Source of the DNA: an uncultured Bacteroidales bacterium | GTDB taxonomy: Bacteria > Bacteroidota > Bacteroidia > Bacteroidales > Paludibacteraceae | DNA: 57,371 nt | NCBI GenBank assembly: GCA_946626605.1 | Contig: CAMOUL010000010.1 | Coordinates: 1 to 57,371, forward strand | Reading direction: 5' to 3' | Shown: positions 41,621 through 50,482 of the stretch, piece by piece | Layout of the letters: each line of letters opens with the position of its first letter | Numbering within the stretch: position 1 is the stretch's first letter | The notes under the pieces: generated by a model | What the model was told of the DNA's origin: nothing | The model's database searches: none | Seen by the model: only the letters and a program-made list of their open reading frames with translations | Made by a program: the position numbers and the translations under genes

Positions 41621-42960
41621 GACGCCTCTCTTACATAGCATTTTCGGTCTGTACTCTGTGCTCTGTACTCTGTACTCCCGTGTCTGCCCAGGACTATGCC
41701 CGCCTTTCGGAACAGGGCATCTATGGCACGGCGCGCTACATGGGTTTTGGCGGGGCTATGACGGCTATCGGAGGCGATCCATCTGCTGTACATGATAACC
41801 CTGCTGGATTAGGTTTATACCGCCGCTTCGAGGCAATGATGTCCTTAGAGGTGAATATCGATAAGACCTGGCAGACGGCTACAGCCAATAAAGCCTCGTA
41901 TACTACCTTTAGACTGCCGCAAGCCTCTGTGGTCTTTTCTCTCCCAACACCAACGCTGAGCGACGAAGGAATCCAGTTCCATAACCTCATGCTTTCTTAT
42001 CGCCGTTTGAATTCATTCAATCGTTCGTATCTGGCGAAGGGAACCAATGGTGTCTCGCTTGGCGCTTTGGTCGATTCTCCTACTATCCCTTGGAATATTC
42101 CGTTCTGTACGGACCTGCTTAACCGCACGCACCAAATGAAATTGCGTGAATCAGGCTATGTGGATGAGTTCGCTTTTGATTGGTCGATGAATATCTCCAA
42201 CCAATGGTATATCGGAGTGGGGTTGGGTGTGCAGTCCTACTTGCTGAACTCCAGCGGCGATTATTATGAGACCTTCGATTCAACCAACGTAGCAGGTGAA
42301 TATTATGATATTGAAAACGAGACCGGACTGATTCTCAAAGGCATCAGTTGTAATTTCTCGTTGGGTGTTATCTATCGTCCTACGAAATGGTTGCGTCTGG
42401 GTCTTAGCATGCATACTCCTTCTTTCGGCGTCTTACGCACCTATACTTCAGGTACCTTCAGCGCTCGAACAGACTCCGTGCGCTTCTCCTATGCACCGAA
42501 CATCTCGTCTGTGGATCGCAGTTTCCGCCTACCTTGGCGTACTTCGGCTTCTATAGCCTTCCAATGCGGCGCATATGGTATGTTGGCCTTCCAATATGAT
42601 TTCGCGCATGGTAACCATCGCGATGATGTGCATACGCTTAAAGCAGGACTTGAAGTGATTCCCGTGATGGGTCTGTATATCAATGCCGGATACGCGTACG
42701 AAAGTACGTTTAAGAAGACCTATACACCGGCTGCTATGGACCCGACATTTGATCGTCAGGATACGTATTCGATTTGTCCGAAATGGTCTCAATACGCCTC
42801 GGTGGCAGTAGGGTATAGAGGAACCTATTTCATGGTGCAGGCGGCGTATCAATTCCGTTGGCAAAACAACTTGCTATATGCGCACGAATGGGCTGATCCC
42901 TATGATATGACCACGAATACTCATCGGATTGTCATCACCTTAGGGTGGCATCAATATTAA
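41617..42960 (+). CDS. Outer membrane protein, FadL/OmpP1-like
   Basis: 447 aa with signal peptide and mature start QDYARLSEQG. The GTARYMGFGGAMTAIGGDPSAVHDNPAGLGLYRR segment is characteristic of Bacteroidetes OmpP1/FadL/PorV-type beta-barrels, and the C terminus alternates aromatic and polar residues, ending HRIVITLGWHQY. The signal-peptide codons (41648-41675) are four tandem TCTGTRC heptamers, which give the repetitive FSVCTLCSVLC. A transport or T9SS shuttle role is inferred only from family. Confidence 0.82.
   Translation: MRRLSYIAFSVCTLCSVLCTPVSAQDYARLSEQGIYGTARYMGFGGAMTAIGGDPSAVHDNPAGLGLYRRFEAMMSLEVNIDKTWQTATANKASYTTFRLPQASVVFSLPTPTLSDEGIQFHNLMLSYRRLNSFNRSYLAKGTNGVSLGALVDSPTIPWNIPFCTDLLNRTHQMKLRESGYVDEFAFDWSMNISNQWYIGVGLGVQSYLLNSSGDYYETFDSTNVAGEYYDIENETGLILKGISCNFSLGVIYRPTKWLRLGLSMHTPSFGVLRTYTSGTFSARTDSVRFSYAPNISSVDRSFRLPWRTSASIAFQCGAYGMLAFQYDFAHGNHRDDVHTLKAGLEVIPVMGLYINAGYAYESTFKKTYTPAAMDPTFDRQDTYSICPKWSQYASVAVGYRGTYFMVQAAYQFRWQNNLLYAHEWADPYDMTTNTHRIVITLGWHQY
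41648..41675 (+). repeat. Four TCTGTRC heptamers within signal-peptide codons
   Basis: Copies TCTGTAC, TCTGTGC, TCTGTAC, TCTGTAC encode part of the hydrophobic core. A gain or loss of one unit would shift the frame of the outer membrane protein. Confidence 0.92.
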
Positions 42961-42963
42961 CAT

Positions 42964-43170
42964 ACAGCGTCCCATAACAATTAGAGACCGGAAAACTCAA
43001 CAAAAATCAATTAACCGAGTGCAAATGCTTTACTAATGGCGTGCCGATACTCTACGCCGAGACCCGGAAACGGTAGCGATGAGGTAGTCGGATTACAAAG
43101 GAAAAAGCAGGCCTCAAATCCTATTCAATGGATGTTTTCTCGAGTAAAATGTTATGTGGACGCTTTTTTT
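42964..43170 (+). ncRNA. Structured RNA with 6S-like architecture
   Basis: About 206 nt. The ends pair (AGCGTCC + CATAACA at 42966-42979 with TGTTATG + GGACGCT at 43150-43164, one bulge) and a T7 run follows. Inside lie GAAAAC/GTTTTC, then an open bubble of about 29 and 24 nt whose 3' strand holds a small ATCC/GGAT hairpin, then TGCTTT/AAAGCA, TAAT/ATTA, CCGA-TAC/GTA-TCGG and an apical CCG-GAAA-CGG loop. This rod with a central bubble is the 6S RNA plan, which sequesters RNA polymerase. No promoter is visible directly upstream, so it may be processed from the outer-membrane-protein transcript. Confidence 0.5.
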
Positions 43171-43181
43171 GTGCCCAAAAA

Positions 43182-43213
43182 CTTGCATATATGCAATTTT
43201 TGTTGTACCTTTG
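43182..43213 (+). promoter_or_regulatory. Promoter for YfgM-like/ribH genes
   Basis: CTTG 43182-43185, 20-bp spacer starting with palindromic CATATATG, TACCTTTG 43206-43213. Leader about 47 nt. Confidence 0.75.
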
Positions 43214-43264
43214 CAGCCGATTTCTGAAAATCCCTTATTGTAAACAATAAAATTATCAAATAAA

Positions 43265-43954
43265 ATGGCAAAAACTAAGAAGAAAGAAGAATTCGTTAAA
43301 CAGGACGAACAGTTGCAAGAAGTAAATGAGGCGCTGACCGGTGCCGGTAAATGGATTGAGGACCACTCGAATGCAATCAGCTGGGCAATTTGTATCATCG
43401 CTGTCCTCGTGATGGGCGTGATGCTGATCAAGACCAAAGTGATTGAGCCGAAGCAGGTAGAGGCCGGTACAGAGAACGCAAAAGCGATTGCGTATTTCAT
43501 GGCCGGTGATTTCCAAACAGCCCTCGAGGGCGACAACGCTGAGTGCGCCGGTTTTGAGGCTACCGCTGACAGCTATCATAACCAGCAGGGTAAACTCGCT
43601 GCTCTCTATGCAGGCGTTTGCTACTATGAGTTAGGTAAGTACGAGGAGGCTGCTGAGTTCCTTAAGAAGTTCTCTGCGGACGACATCAACATCGATGCGG
43701 CTGCTAACCAACTGCTTGGCGACACCTATGTGGAGTTGCAGGACTATGCTGCAGCTGTTAAGGCGTACGACAAAGCGGTTAAGTCCGGTAACAAGGTATT
43801 TGCTCCGATGAGTCTGATGAAGGCGGGTATCGTGTATCTGCACGAGGGCGAGAATGCAAAGGCGCTCAAGGCTTTCAAGGCGATTAAAGAGGAGTATCCT
43901 ACTGCTACAGAAGCTCAGGCAATTGATAAATATATTGCAATTGCAGAGAAATGA
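43265..43954 (+). CDS. Membrane-anchored TPR protein (YfgM-like)
   Basis: 229 aa. The N-terminal KTKKKEE stretch is cytosolic and a single helix (about residues 38-58) leads to a periplasmic TPR-like domain (GKLAALYAGVCYYELGKYEEAAEFLKKF and NQLLGDTYVELQDYAAAVKAYDKAV). The plan fits YfgM/AncA-type proteins. Its last codons overlap ribH by 4 bp (ATGA). Confidence 0.82.
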   Translation: MAKTKKKEEFVKQDEQLQEVNEALTGAGKWIEDHSNAISWAICIIAVLVMGVMLIKTKVIEPKQVEAGTENAKAIAYFMAGDFQTALEGDNAECAGFEATADSYHNQQGKLAALYAGVCYYELGKYEEAAEFLKKFSADDINIDAAANQLLGDTYVELQDYAAAVKAYDKAVKSGNKVFAPMSLMKAGIVYLHEGENAKALKAFKAIKEEYPTATEAQAIDKYIAIAEK

Positions 43955-44427
43955 CAACAGATTTGTCGAAATATGACGCAAGTCAACTCCCTAGCGCTGA
44001 CGTTCTCGGACGCCAGCGCTATGCGATTATAGTAGCGGATTGGAATAGCGAGATCACCTATGCTATGGCGCAGGGCGCGCTGGATACCTTGCTCCAAAAC
44101 GGCGTCGATCCGGATAATATCGATATCCGTCACGTGCCCGGTACAGTCGAACTGACTTTTGCTGCTGCCCGCGTGATAGAGGAAGAACGCCTGCATGCCG
44201 TTATTGTGATTGGCTGTGTCATCCAGGGCGATACCCCGCACTTCGATTACGTCTGCCAGTCTGTCACCCAAGGAGTCACCATCCTCAATGCACAAGGAAA
44301 CGTGCCGGTGGTCTTCTCCGTGCTTACGGTCCTCGATAAACAGCAGGCACTTGACCGCTGTGGAGGTAAACTGGGTAATAAAGGCGTGGAAGGCGCTTAT
44401 ACCGCCATCCGCATGGCCAACCTCTAA
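43951..44427 (+). CDS. ribH: 6,7-dimethyl-8-ribityllumazine synthase
   Basis: 158 aa; condenses the ribityl-pyrimidine and dihydroxybutanone phosphate in riboflavin synthesis. VIVADWNSEITYAMAQGALD, VPGTVELTFAA, IGCVIQGDTPHFDYVCQSVTQG (catalytic His region) are intact. Translationally coupled to the TPR gene. Confidence 0.95.
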   Translation: MTTDLSKYDASQLPSADVLGRQRYAIIVADWNSEITYAMAQGALDTLLQNGVDPDNIDIRHVPGTVELTFAAARVIEEERLHAVIVIGCVIQGDTPHFDYVCQSVTQGVTILNAQGNVPVVFSVLTVLDKQQALDRCGGKLGNKGVEGAYTAIRMANL

Positions 44428-44430
44428 TCC

Positions 44431-44458
44431 CCTAACCACTAACCACTAACCACTAACC
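44431..44458 (+). repeat. ACTAACC heptamer array
   Basis: One CCTAACC and three ACTAACC copies fill most of the gap between ribH and the aspartate kinase gene. Confidence 0.93.
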
Positions 44459-44468
44459 CCTCGTCCCC

Positions 44469-45707
44469 ATGAAAGTCTTCAAATTCGGAGGAGCCTCGGT
44501 CAAGGACGCATCAGGCGTTCGAAACCTGGAGCGAATCGTGCGTATGAATAGTACGTCCGATGGCCTCATGGTGGTGGTCTCCGCAATGGGAAAGACAACA
44601 AATGCCTTGGAGCGGGTTGTGGATTATCTGGAGGCCGGTAAGGAAGAGATGGCGTTGACCCAATGGGTCGATATCATCGATCACCATGTAGCGATCATGA
44701 AGGAACTGGGGCTGCAACCCGGTTCGGACATCCGCCTGCAAGGAGAGATTCCTTTTGATCCCGCTCTGCCGTACGACCAGAACTATGACCAGATCGTCTC
44801 GTTGGGTGAGATTATGTCCACCCAGATCATCGCGGTCTATCTGCTCAAGCAAGGTCTGTCGGTCGAGTGGTGGAATATGCCGAAACTGCTGCGTACGGAT
44901 GCTACCTGGCGCGAGGCGGTTGTAGATGATGCGGTCAGTAGTGCGGCTATCCGGGCAGGGTGGGAGAGAACCAACCGTCCGCAGGTTGTCGTTACACAAG
45001 GCTTTATCGGCGGTACGGCAGATGGCTATCGTACGACCCTCGGTCGAGAAGGTTCGGACTATACCGCAGCCCTATTAGGCAATTATCTCAATGCCGAGTC
45101 GGTTACTATCTGGAAAGATGTGCCTGGTATCCTCAATGCTGATCCTCGTATCGAACCCAATACGATTCTCATTCCCTCTCTACGCTATCAGGATGCGGTC
45201 GAACTCAGTTACAGCGGCGCACAGATTATACACCCGAAAACGATTCGTCCGCTTGAGAATAAGCGCATCCCGTTGTTAGTAAAGCCCTTCGGCGACCCAA
45301 CGGCAGAAGGTTCGCGTATTGCCGAGGATGGAGTGGGACCCATCAATGTGCCGGTTTATATCTGGCGAAAGAACCAAATTCTAATCACCATGCGCGCCAA
45401 AGACTTTGCCTTTGCTTTGGAGTCCAGTCTGAGTGAGATCTTCGAAATCATTCATCAGCATCGACTCAAAGTATCGCTTATTCAGTCTTCGGCTGTTACG
45501 ATCTCCGTGTGTGTCGATAACACACGTTTTGTACCGGCAGCCATCGAGGCGCTACAAACACACTTTAACGTGTCGTATAATGACCATCTTTCTTTGCTTA
45601 CCATCCGCGGTACAACACCCGAGATACTGGAGCAGGCCAAGGCCGGTCGTACTATCATGTTAAGTCAAACAACCAGACGAACTGCAAGGCTCGTCGTAAA
45701 AGAATGA
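44469..45707 (+). CDS. lysC: Aspartate kinase (monofunctional)
   Basis: 412 aa. KFGGASVKD at residues 4-12, REGSDYTAALLGNYLNAESVTIWKDVPGILNADPR catalytic segment, and a C-terminal ACT region (LSEIFEIIHQHRLKVSLIQSSAVTISVCVD). No homoserine dehydrogenase fusion. It makes aspartyl phosphate for lysine, threonine and methionine synthesis; which end product inhibits it is unknown. Its stop overlaps the YitT start by 4 bp. Confidence 0.9.
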   Translation: MKVFKFGGASVKDASGVRNLERIVRMNSTSDGLMVVVSAMGKTTNALERVVDYLEAGKEEMALTQWVDIIDHHVAIMKELGLQPGSDIRLQGEIPFDPALPYDQNYDQIVSLGEIMSTQIIAVYLLKQGLSVEWWNMPKLLRTDATWREAVVDDAVSSAAIRAGWERTNRPQVVVTQGFIGGTADGYRTTLGREGSDYTAALLGNYLNAESVTIWKDVPGILNADPRIEPNTILIPSLRYQDAVELSYSGAQIIHPKTIRPLENKRIPLLVKPFGDPTAEGSRIAEDGVGPINVPVYIWRKNQILITMRAKDFAFALESSLSEIFEIIHQHRLKVSLIQSSAVTISVCVDNTRFVPAAIEALQTHFNVSYNDHLSLLTIRGTTPEILEQAKAGRTIMLSQTTRRTARLVVKE

Positions 45708-46801
45708 AAGAATACTTTACGTTTTCCTATTGGCGTGATCAAGTCCTTGCTTTTGGACACGCCCTGTGTACGGTTAAGTTCTGGCGGGAACTGCTGATGA
45801 TGACCATTGGAATGAGTCTTGGTGCTGCTGCCGTCTATTATTTCTTGATGCCGAGTCATCTGATCGTTGGTTCTATCTCCGGTCTTTCTATCGTACTCAA
45901 TACCATGTTCGGCGGTACGGCCGACACCTTCTCCTATTGGGTGATGGGTATCAACGCCTTCCTGCTCTTGCTTGCTTTTGTGCTCATCGGTAATGAGTTC
46001 GGCGCCAAGACGGTCTATACGGCGATGATCCTCGGTCCGTTGACCCAAGTATGGGATCGTATCTATCCGTATACCAACCTTACGCATAAAGTGATTGAGA
46101 ACCCGGAAATCCTTACGCAACTGCAAGCCGGCCAGACGGTCCTTGATGCTAACGGTAATCCCTATCTGCTCAGCCGCTCGGGCGAAGTGCTCGAGCAAGT
46201 ACGCGAGAGTGTGATGAGTGGTGGTCTGGGTATGGGCGATGTATGGTTTGACCTCATCTGCTTTGTGCTCTTGCTAAGCGCCTGCCAGGCTTTCCTCTTC
46301 CGCATCAATGCCTCCACCGGAGGACTCGATATTTTGGGTAAGATCGTCAATAAATACCTCCATTTCGATATCGGTTCGTCTGTAGCTATCGGTGGTATCA
46401 TCATCTGCTGCACGGCGTTCCTGATCAACGACTTCCGCATGGTGGTCATTGGTATCATCGGTACCTGGATCAACGGCTTAGCCATCGATTACTTCACCGC
46501 TTCGCTCAATAAACGCAAACGTGTCTGCATTATCTCGGATCAACCCGAAGTGATTCGCAAATATATCGTAGAGAGCCTCGTGCGCGGCTGCTCGATCTAT
46601 AAGGTACAAGGCGGTTACAGCGGAGAAGAGCATCTTGAGATTCAAGTGCTGCTCACCCAAAATGAGTTCTCCAGTCTCATGGCTTTTATCCGAAACAATA
46701 AGATTCATGCCTTCATCACGGCGGGTAACTGCTCTGAAGTATATGGCCTCTGGTTCCGTCATAAGAAGGTAAACGGCAAAGTCATCGCCGTAAACGAATA
46801 A
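45704..46801 (+). CDS. YitT family membrane protein (copy 3)
   Basis: 365 aa, longer than the pair at 36.7-38.7 kb because of an insertion between helices (MGINAFLLLLAFVL then the segment NLTHKVIENPEILTQLQAGQTVLDANGNPYLLS). It ends in a DUF2179 tail (VESLVRGCSIYKVQGGYSGEEHLEIQVLL). Start overlaps the aspartate kinase stop. Confidence 0.86.
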   Translation: MKEYFTFSYWRDQVLAFGHALCTVKFWRELLMMTIGMSLGAAAVYYFLMPSHLIVGSISGLSIVLNTMFGGTADTFSYWVMGINAFLLLLAFVLIGNEFGAKTVYTAMILGPLTQVWDRIYPYTNLTHKVIENPEILTQLQAGQTVLDANGNPYLLSRSGEVLEQVRESVMSGGLGMGDVWFDLICFVLLLSACQAFLFRINASTGGLDILGKIVNKYLHFDIGSSVAIGGIIICCTAFLINDFRMVVIGIIGTWINGLAIDYFTASLNKRKRVCIISDQPEVIRKYIVESLVRGCSIYKVQGGYSGEEHLEIQVLLTQNEFSSLMAFIRNNKIHAFITAGNCSEVYGLWFRHKKVNGKVIAVNE

Positions 46802-46824
46802 ATCAGATTTTAATTCAAGTCAAT

Positions 46825-47727
46825 ATGAAAAAACCAACTTTGTTTATTTTAGCTGCAGGAATGGGTAGCCGTTACGGCGGACTCAAGCAGATGGATGGAC
46901 TTGGCCCCAATGGCGAAGCCATCCTGGATTACAGTGTGTTCGATGCCTTACGCGCAGGCTTCGGAAAGATCGTCTTTGTCATCCGTAAGGACTTCGAAGA
47001 GGACTTCCGCCGCGTCGTGCTCAGCAAATACGCCGGAAAAGTGGATTGCGAACTCTGCTTCCAATCGGTCGATAAAGTGCCGGCCGGTTGTACCTATAAC
47101 CCCGAGCGCAGCAAACCATGGGGTACGAACCACGCCGTGCTGATGGGTAAGGACCTCATCAAAGAACCCTTTGCTGTCATCAATGCCGATGATTTCTATG
47201 GCAAAGAGTCGTACCAGGTACTGGCGGACTTCCTCCGCTCGGTAGAAGGAAAACAAGGTCAATACTGCATGGTAGGCTATCGTGTCTGCAACACTCTCAG
47301 CGAGAACGGTTCTGTCAGCCGTGGTGTATGTGCTACGGATGCAGAAGGTCACCTCACCGACGTCGTAGAGCGTACGAAGATCGAGAATAAGAACGGTACT
47401 ATCGTCTTCACCGAAGGGGATGTAGACACACCGCTCGACCCGCATACACCGGTTTCTATGAATATGTGGGGCTTCACGCCGGAGTATTTCCAGTATAGCG
47501 AAGCCGCTTTCCGTGCTTTCTTGGCGGAACATGGACAGGAACTCAAATCGGAGTTCTATATCCCGACGCTCGTCAACCAACTCATCGGAGAAGGGAAAGC
47601 TACCTGTAAGGTACTCGATACTCCGTCGAAGTGGTTCGGTGTCACCTATGCCGAAGATCGTCCGCAGGTAGTGGAGAAGATTCGTCAACTCATCGCAGCC
47701 GGCGAATACCCCGAGAAACTCTTCTAA
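46825..47727 (+). CDS. Sugar-phosphate nucleotidyltransferase-like protein
   Basis: 300 aa. The N terminus LFILAAGMGSRYGGLKQMDGLGPNGEAILDYSVFDA is the NTP-binding loop of the NTP_transferase family, although Gly-x-Gly-T-R is GMGSRYG here. The following NADDFYGKESY gives the metal Asp pair. Adjacent galE and manA suggest activated-sugar supply; the exact nucleotide and sugar are unknown. Confidence 0.82.
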   Translation: MKKPTLFILAAGMGSRYGGLKQMDGLGPNGEAILDYSVFDALRAGFGKIVFVIRKDFEEDFRRVVLSKYAGKVDCELCFQSVDKVPAGCTYNPERSKPWGTNHAVLMGKDLIKEPFAVINADDFYGKESYQVLADFLRSVEGKQGQYCMVGYRVCNTLSENGSVSRGVCATDAEGHLTDVVERTKIENKNGTIVFTEGDVDTPLDPHTPVSMNMWGFTPEYFQYSEAAFRAFLAEHGQELKSEFYIPTLVNQLIGEGKATCKVLDTPSKWFGVTYAEDRPQVVEKIRQLIAAGEYPEKLF

Positions 47728-47760
47728 ATCCCAAATCAAAAATCGAAAATCAAATATCGA
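47726..47760 (+). repeat. Degenerate AAATCNN heptamers before galE
   Basis: Five units (AAATCCC, AAATCAA, AAATCGA, AAATCAA, ATATCGA) span from the preceding stop codon to two bases before the galE ATG. Confidence 0.85.
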
Positions 47761-47762
47761 AA

Positions 47763-48794
47763 ATGTCACGTATACTTGTCACCGGAGGAACCGGATATAT
47801 AGGTTCGCATACAGCCGTAGAACTCATGCAGCAGGGCTATGACGTTACTATCGTCGATAACCTCAGTAACTCATCTATCGATGTCTTGGATGGTATCGCC
47901 GAGATCGTGGGACGTAAACCTGAGTTTGCTAATGTGGACTGCGGTAACTTCATGGACCTCGACCAGGTCTTCAAGCAGTACTCCGATATTGAAGGAGTCA
48001 TCCATTTTGCGGCCAGCAAAGCCGTAGGAGAATCGGTAGAGAAACCGCTGCTGTACTATCGTAATAACTTAGGCAGCCTTGTCACACTGCTCGAAGTGAT
48101 GCGTCTGCATGGGGTGAAAAATCTCGTTTTCTCGTCCTCCTGCACCGTCTATGGTCAACCGGATGCGCAGCATCTGCCTGTAGATGAGACGGCTCCTATC
48201 CAGAAAGCTCTCTCGCCCTATGGCAACACCAAGCAGATTAACGAAGAGATCATCTGTGATGAGGCACATGCCGATAAAACGCTCAATGCGACTATCTTAC
48301 GTTATTTCAACCCGATTGGAGCACATCCGTCGGCCTTGATTGGTGAACTGCCCAATGGCGTACCGCAGAACTTGCTGCCGTTTATCACTCAGACGGCTGC
48401 CGGATTACGTCCGGAACTGAAAGTCTTTGGTAATGACTATAACACGCCCGATGGCTCCTGCATCCGCGATTATATCTACGTAGTAGATCTCGCAAAAGCG
48501 CACGTCAAAGCCATCGATCGCATGCTCAACGCCAAAGATCGTCAGCAGGTGGAGGTCTTCAACCTCGGTACAGGAACCGGACTGAGTGTGCTCACGCTCA
48601 TCAATGAGTTCGAAGCCGCTACTGGCGTGAAGATCCCGTATACCATCGTCGGTCGTCGTGAAGGAGACATCGAGCAGGTTTGGGCCGCACCCGAGAAAGC
48701 TAATAAAATCCTTGGTTGGAAAGCCGATACCCCCATCCGCGATGTCCTCGCTTCGGCTTGGAAATGGGAGAAACATATCCGTAACATCCAATAA
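47763..48794 (+). CDS. galE: UDP-glucose 4-epimerase
   Basis: 343 aa, NAD-dependent extended SDR: TGGTGYIGSH at 7-16, SSSCTVYG and the YGNTK catalytic Tyr/Lys (YxxxK). A long in-frame extension from 47631 is only the previous gene read in another frame plus the repeat; ATG 47763 fits the family start (MSRILVTGG). It interconverts UDP-glucose and UDP-galactose. Confidence 0.95.
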   Translation: MSRILVTGGTGYIGSHTAVELMQQGYDVTIVDNLSNSSIDVLDGIAEIVGRKPEFANVDCGNFMDLDQVFKQYSDIEGVIHFAASKAVGESVEKPLLYYRNNLGSLVTLLEVMRLHGVKNLVFSSSCTVYGQPDAQHLPVDETAPIQKALSPYGNTKQINEEIICDEAHADKTLNATILRYFNPIGAHPSALIGELPNGVPQNLLPFITQTAAGLRPELKVFGNDYNTPDGSCIRDYIYVVDLAKAHVKAIDRMLNAKDRQQVEVFNLGTGTGLSVLTLINEFEAATGVKIPYTIVGRREGDIEQVWAAPEKANKILGWKADTPIRDVLASAWKWEKHIRNIQ

Positions 48795-48849
48795 ATCACC
48801 AATCACCAATCACCAATCATAAATCACCAATCACCAATCACCAATCACA
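48794..48849 (+). repeat. Eight-copy AATCACC heptamer array
   Basis: Eight tandem 7-bp units (six AATCACC, AATCATA, AATCACA) fill the space from the last base of the galE stop codon to 5 bp before ATG 48855. Confidence 0.96.
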
Positions 48850-48854
48850 GATTT

Positions 48855-49850
48855 ATGCTCTATCCTTTTAAATTTCGGGCACAACTCTTCCATAAGATCT
48901 GGGGAGGACATTCCATAGAGAAATGGTATGACTATGTTCCGGCGGACTATGAGAACGTCGGAGAAGCATGGGTGATGTCCGATGTGGAGAAATATCCGAC
49001 CGAAGTGGCCAATGGCGCCCATACCGGCGATAGCCTGCAGGACCTGCTCGAGGTCTATATGGATGAACTCGTGGGCGAGAAAGTGTACGATGTCTTCGGA
49101 AACCACTTCCCGCTGCTGCTGAAGTTTATCGATGCGACCGATGACCTATCTATTCAGGTGCACCCGGATGATGACTATGCGCTGGAGAACGAGAAGAGCC
49201 TGGGTAAAACCGAGATGTGGTACGTCTTGCCTTCCAAAGGCGACGCAGCTATCTATCTGGGTTGGAACCAGCAGATGAATGTCTCGCTCATCCATGCCGC
49301 TATTGCCGATGGCTCGTTAGCGGAATACCTGCGTGAATATAAGGTACATGAAGGCGATGTGGCCTATATCCCGGCCGGAACCGTCCATGCGATGCGACGC
49401 AATACCATCGTAGCGGAGATTCAAGAGAACTCAGATATCACCTATCGTCTCTATGACTATAACCGCGTCGGTAATGACGGTAAGAAACGTCCGCTCAAAT
49501 TGGATAAAGCCCTGCAGGTGATGGACTTCCATCCGGATAACGAAGCGTCCTATGCACCGACTATGCCGCGAATTGATGGGGTAGTGAACCTCAAGAAAAC
49601 GCCGTACTTCACGGCCAATCTCTTGTCGCCCACACGACCCGTACAACGCGACTATGCGCCGCTCGATTCGTTCGTGGCTTATATGTGCGTAGAAGGACAA
49701 TGTGAGGTGACCGCTCTGGATTGCGAGACGGAGGATAAAAACGTATCCATCAAAATGGGTGAAGCGGTTCTTATCCCTGCCACCCTCAACGATATCCTCA
49801 TCACGCCTAATGGCTCTTGCAAACTGATAGAGGTTTACGTTGAACTATAG
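48855..49850 (+). CDS. manA: Mannose-6-phosphate isomerase, class I
   Basis: 331 aa, zinc cupin. IWGGHSIEKW at the N terminus, FPLLLKFIDATDDLSIQVHPDDDYA with metal His, KTEMWYVL, and YIPAGTVHAMR (second His). It converts mannose-6-phosphate and fructose-6-phosphate, feeding GDP-mannose or glycolysis. Follows galE through the eight-copy heptamer array. Confidence 0.93.
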   Translation: MLYPFKFRAQLFHKIWGGHSIEKWYDYVPADYENVGEAWVMSDVEKYPTEVANGAHTGDSLQDLLEVYMDELVGEKVYDVFGNHFPLLLKFIDATDDLSIQVHPDDDYALENEKSLGKTEMWYVLPSKGDAAIYLGWNQQMNVSLIHAAIADGSLAEYLREYKVHEGDVAYIPAGTVHAMRRNTIVAEIQENSDITYRLYDYNRVGNDGKKRPLKLDKALQVMDFHPDNEASYAPTMPRIDGVVNLKKTPYFTANLLSPTRPVQRDYAPLDSFVAYMCVEGQCEVTALDCETEDKNVSIKMGEAVLIPATLNDILITPNGSCKLIEVYVEL

Positions 49851-49867
49851 AGCCCTGGTATCCTAGC

Positions 49868-49896
49868 AAAAAAAAGAGGCGCGTGCCTCTTTTTTT
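49868..49896. terminator. Bidirectional terminator, manA / rsmD
   Basis: A run of A, GAGGC, loop GCGT, GCCTC and a T run: symmetrical hairpin between convergent genes, able to stop either strand. Confidence 0.9.
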
Positions 49897-50431
49897 ATTG
49901 GAAGAAACTGAAGTGTACACTTCCGTATGTGCGTGTCTCTACGTGCCGCGGATGCTGCGTGAAATCCGTATCCTTTCCGTGCTCGATCACCAGCCATCCG
50001 TCTTCTTTCAGAATAGACTCTCCACTCTTAAGAATCAGGTCCGGCAGAGTAGGTAACTGCTCTAAGGCATAGGGCGGGTCGGCAAAGATTAAGTCGTACT
50101 TCTGTCTGCATGCGCTAAGGAACTTAAATACATCGCCTCGAATCACACTCAGGTTCTTGATGCCTAACTGCCTGCAGCACGAGATAATCCAGTTCTGCTG
50201 CACATGCGCGATCTCCACGGCCGTCACTTCCCGTGCTCCACGACTGATGCACTCAATCCCGATACCTCCTGTTCCGGCAAAGAGATCCAGCACATCAATC
50301 CCCTCAAAATCCATGCGGTTATTGAGCAGATTGAATAGACTCTCCTTGGCGAAGTCCGTTGTGGGCCTCGCGGTGATATTTTTAGGGGGCGACAATCGCC
50401 GCCCCCCATATATGCCGGAGATGATTCTCAT
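49895..50431 (-). CDS. rsmD: 16S rRNA m2G966 methyltransferase RsmD
   Basis: 178 aa, SAM-dependent N2-guanine methylase. MRIISGIYGGRRLSPP at the N terminus, VLDLFAGTGGIGIECISRGA (SAM loop) and FADPPYALEQLP with the DPPY catalytic motif. Next to an uncharacterised minus-strand gene with a heptamer array between. Confidence 0.93.
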   Translation of the reverse strand: MRIISGIYGGRRLSPPKNITARPTTDFAKESLFNLLNNRMDFEGIDVLDLFAGTGGIGIECISRGAREVTAVEIAHVQQNWIISCCRQLGIKNLSVIRGDVFKFLSACRQKYDLIFADPPYALEQLPTLPDLILKSGESILKEDGWLVIEHGKDTDFTQHPRHVETRTYGSVHFSFFQ

Positions 50432-50454
50432 CCTTTCACCTTTTGCCTTTCACT

Positions 50455-50482
50455 TTTCAACTTTCAACTTTCAACTTTCAAC
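50455..50482. repeat. Four TTTCAAC heptamers
   Basis: Four exact copies on the plus strand (GTTGAAA in gene direction), preceded by degenerate copies from about 50431. They lie between the minus-strand gene at 50500 and rsmD and are flanked by the palindrome TAAACGC-N3-GCGTTTA (50483-50499). Confidence 0.93.

Noticed and set aside
42964..43170. SRP 4.5S RNA or tmRNA
   Set aside because: It lacks the conserved SRP GGAAGNAGCA-type loop and is too long, and has no tRNA-like ends or tag frame for tmRNA.
47631..47762. N-terminal extension of GalE
   Set aside because: It reads the end of the nucleotidyltransferase gene out of frame and then the heptamer array; the GalE family start matches ATG 47763.
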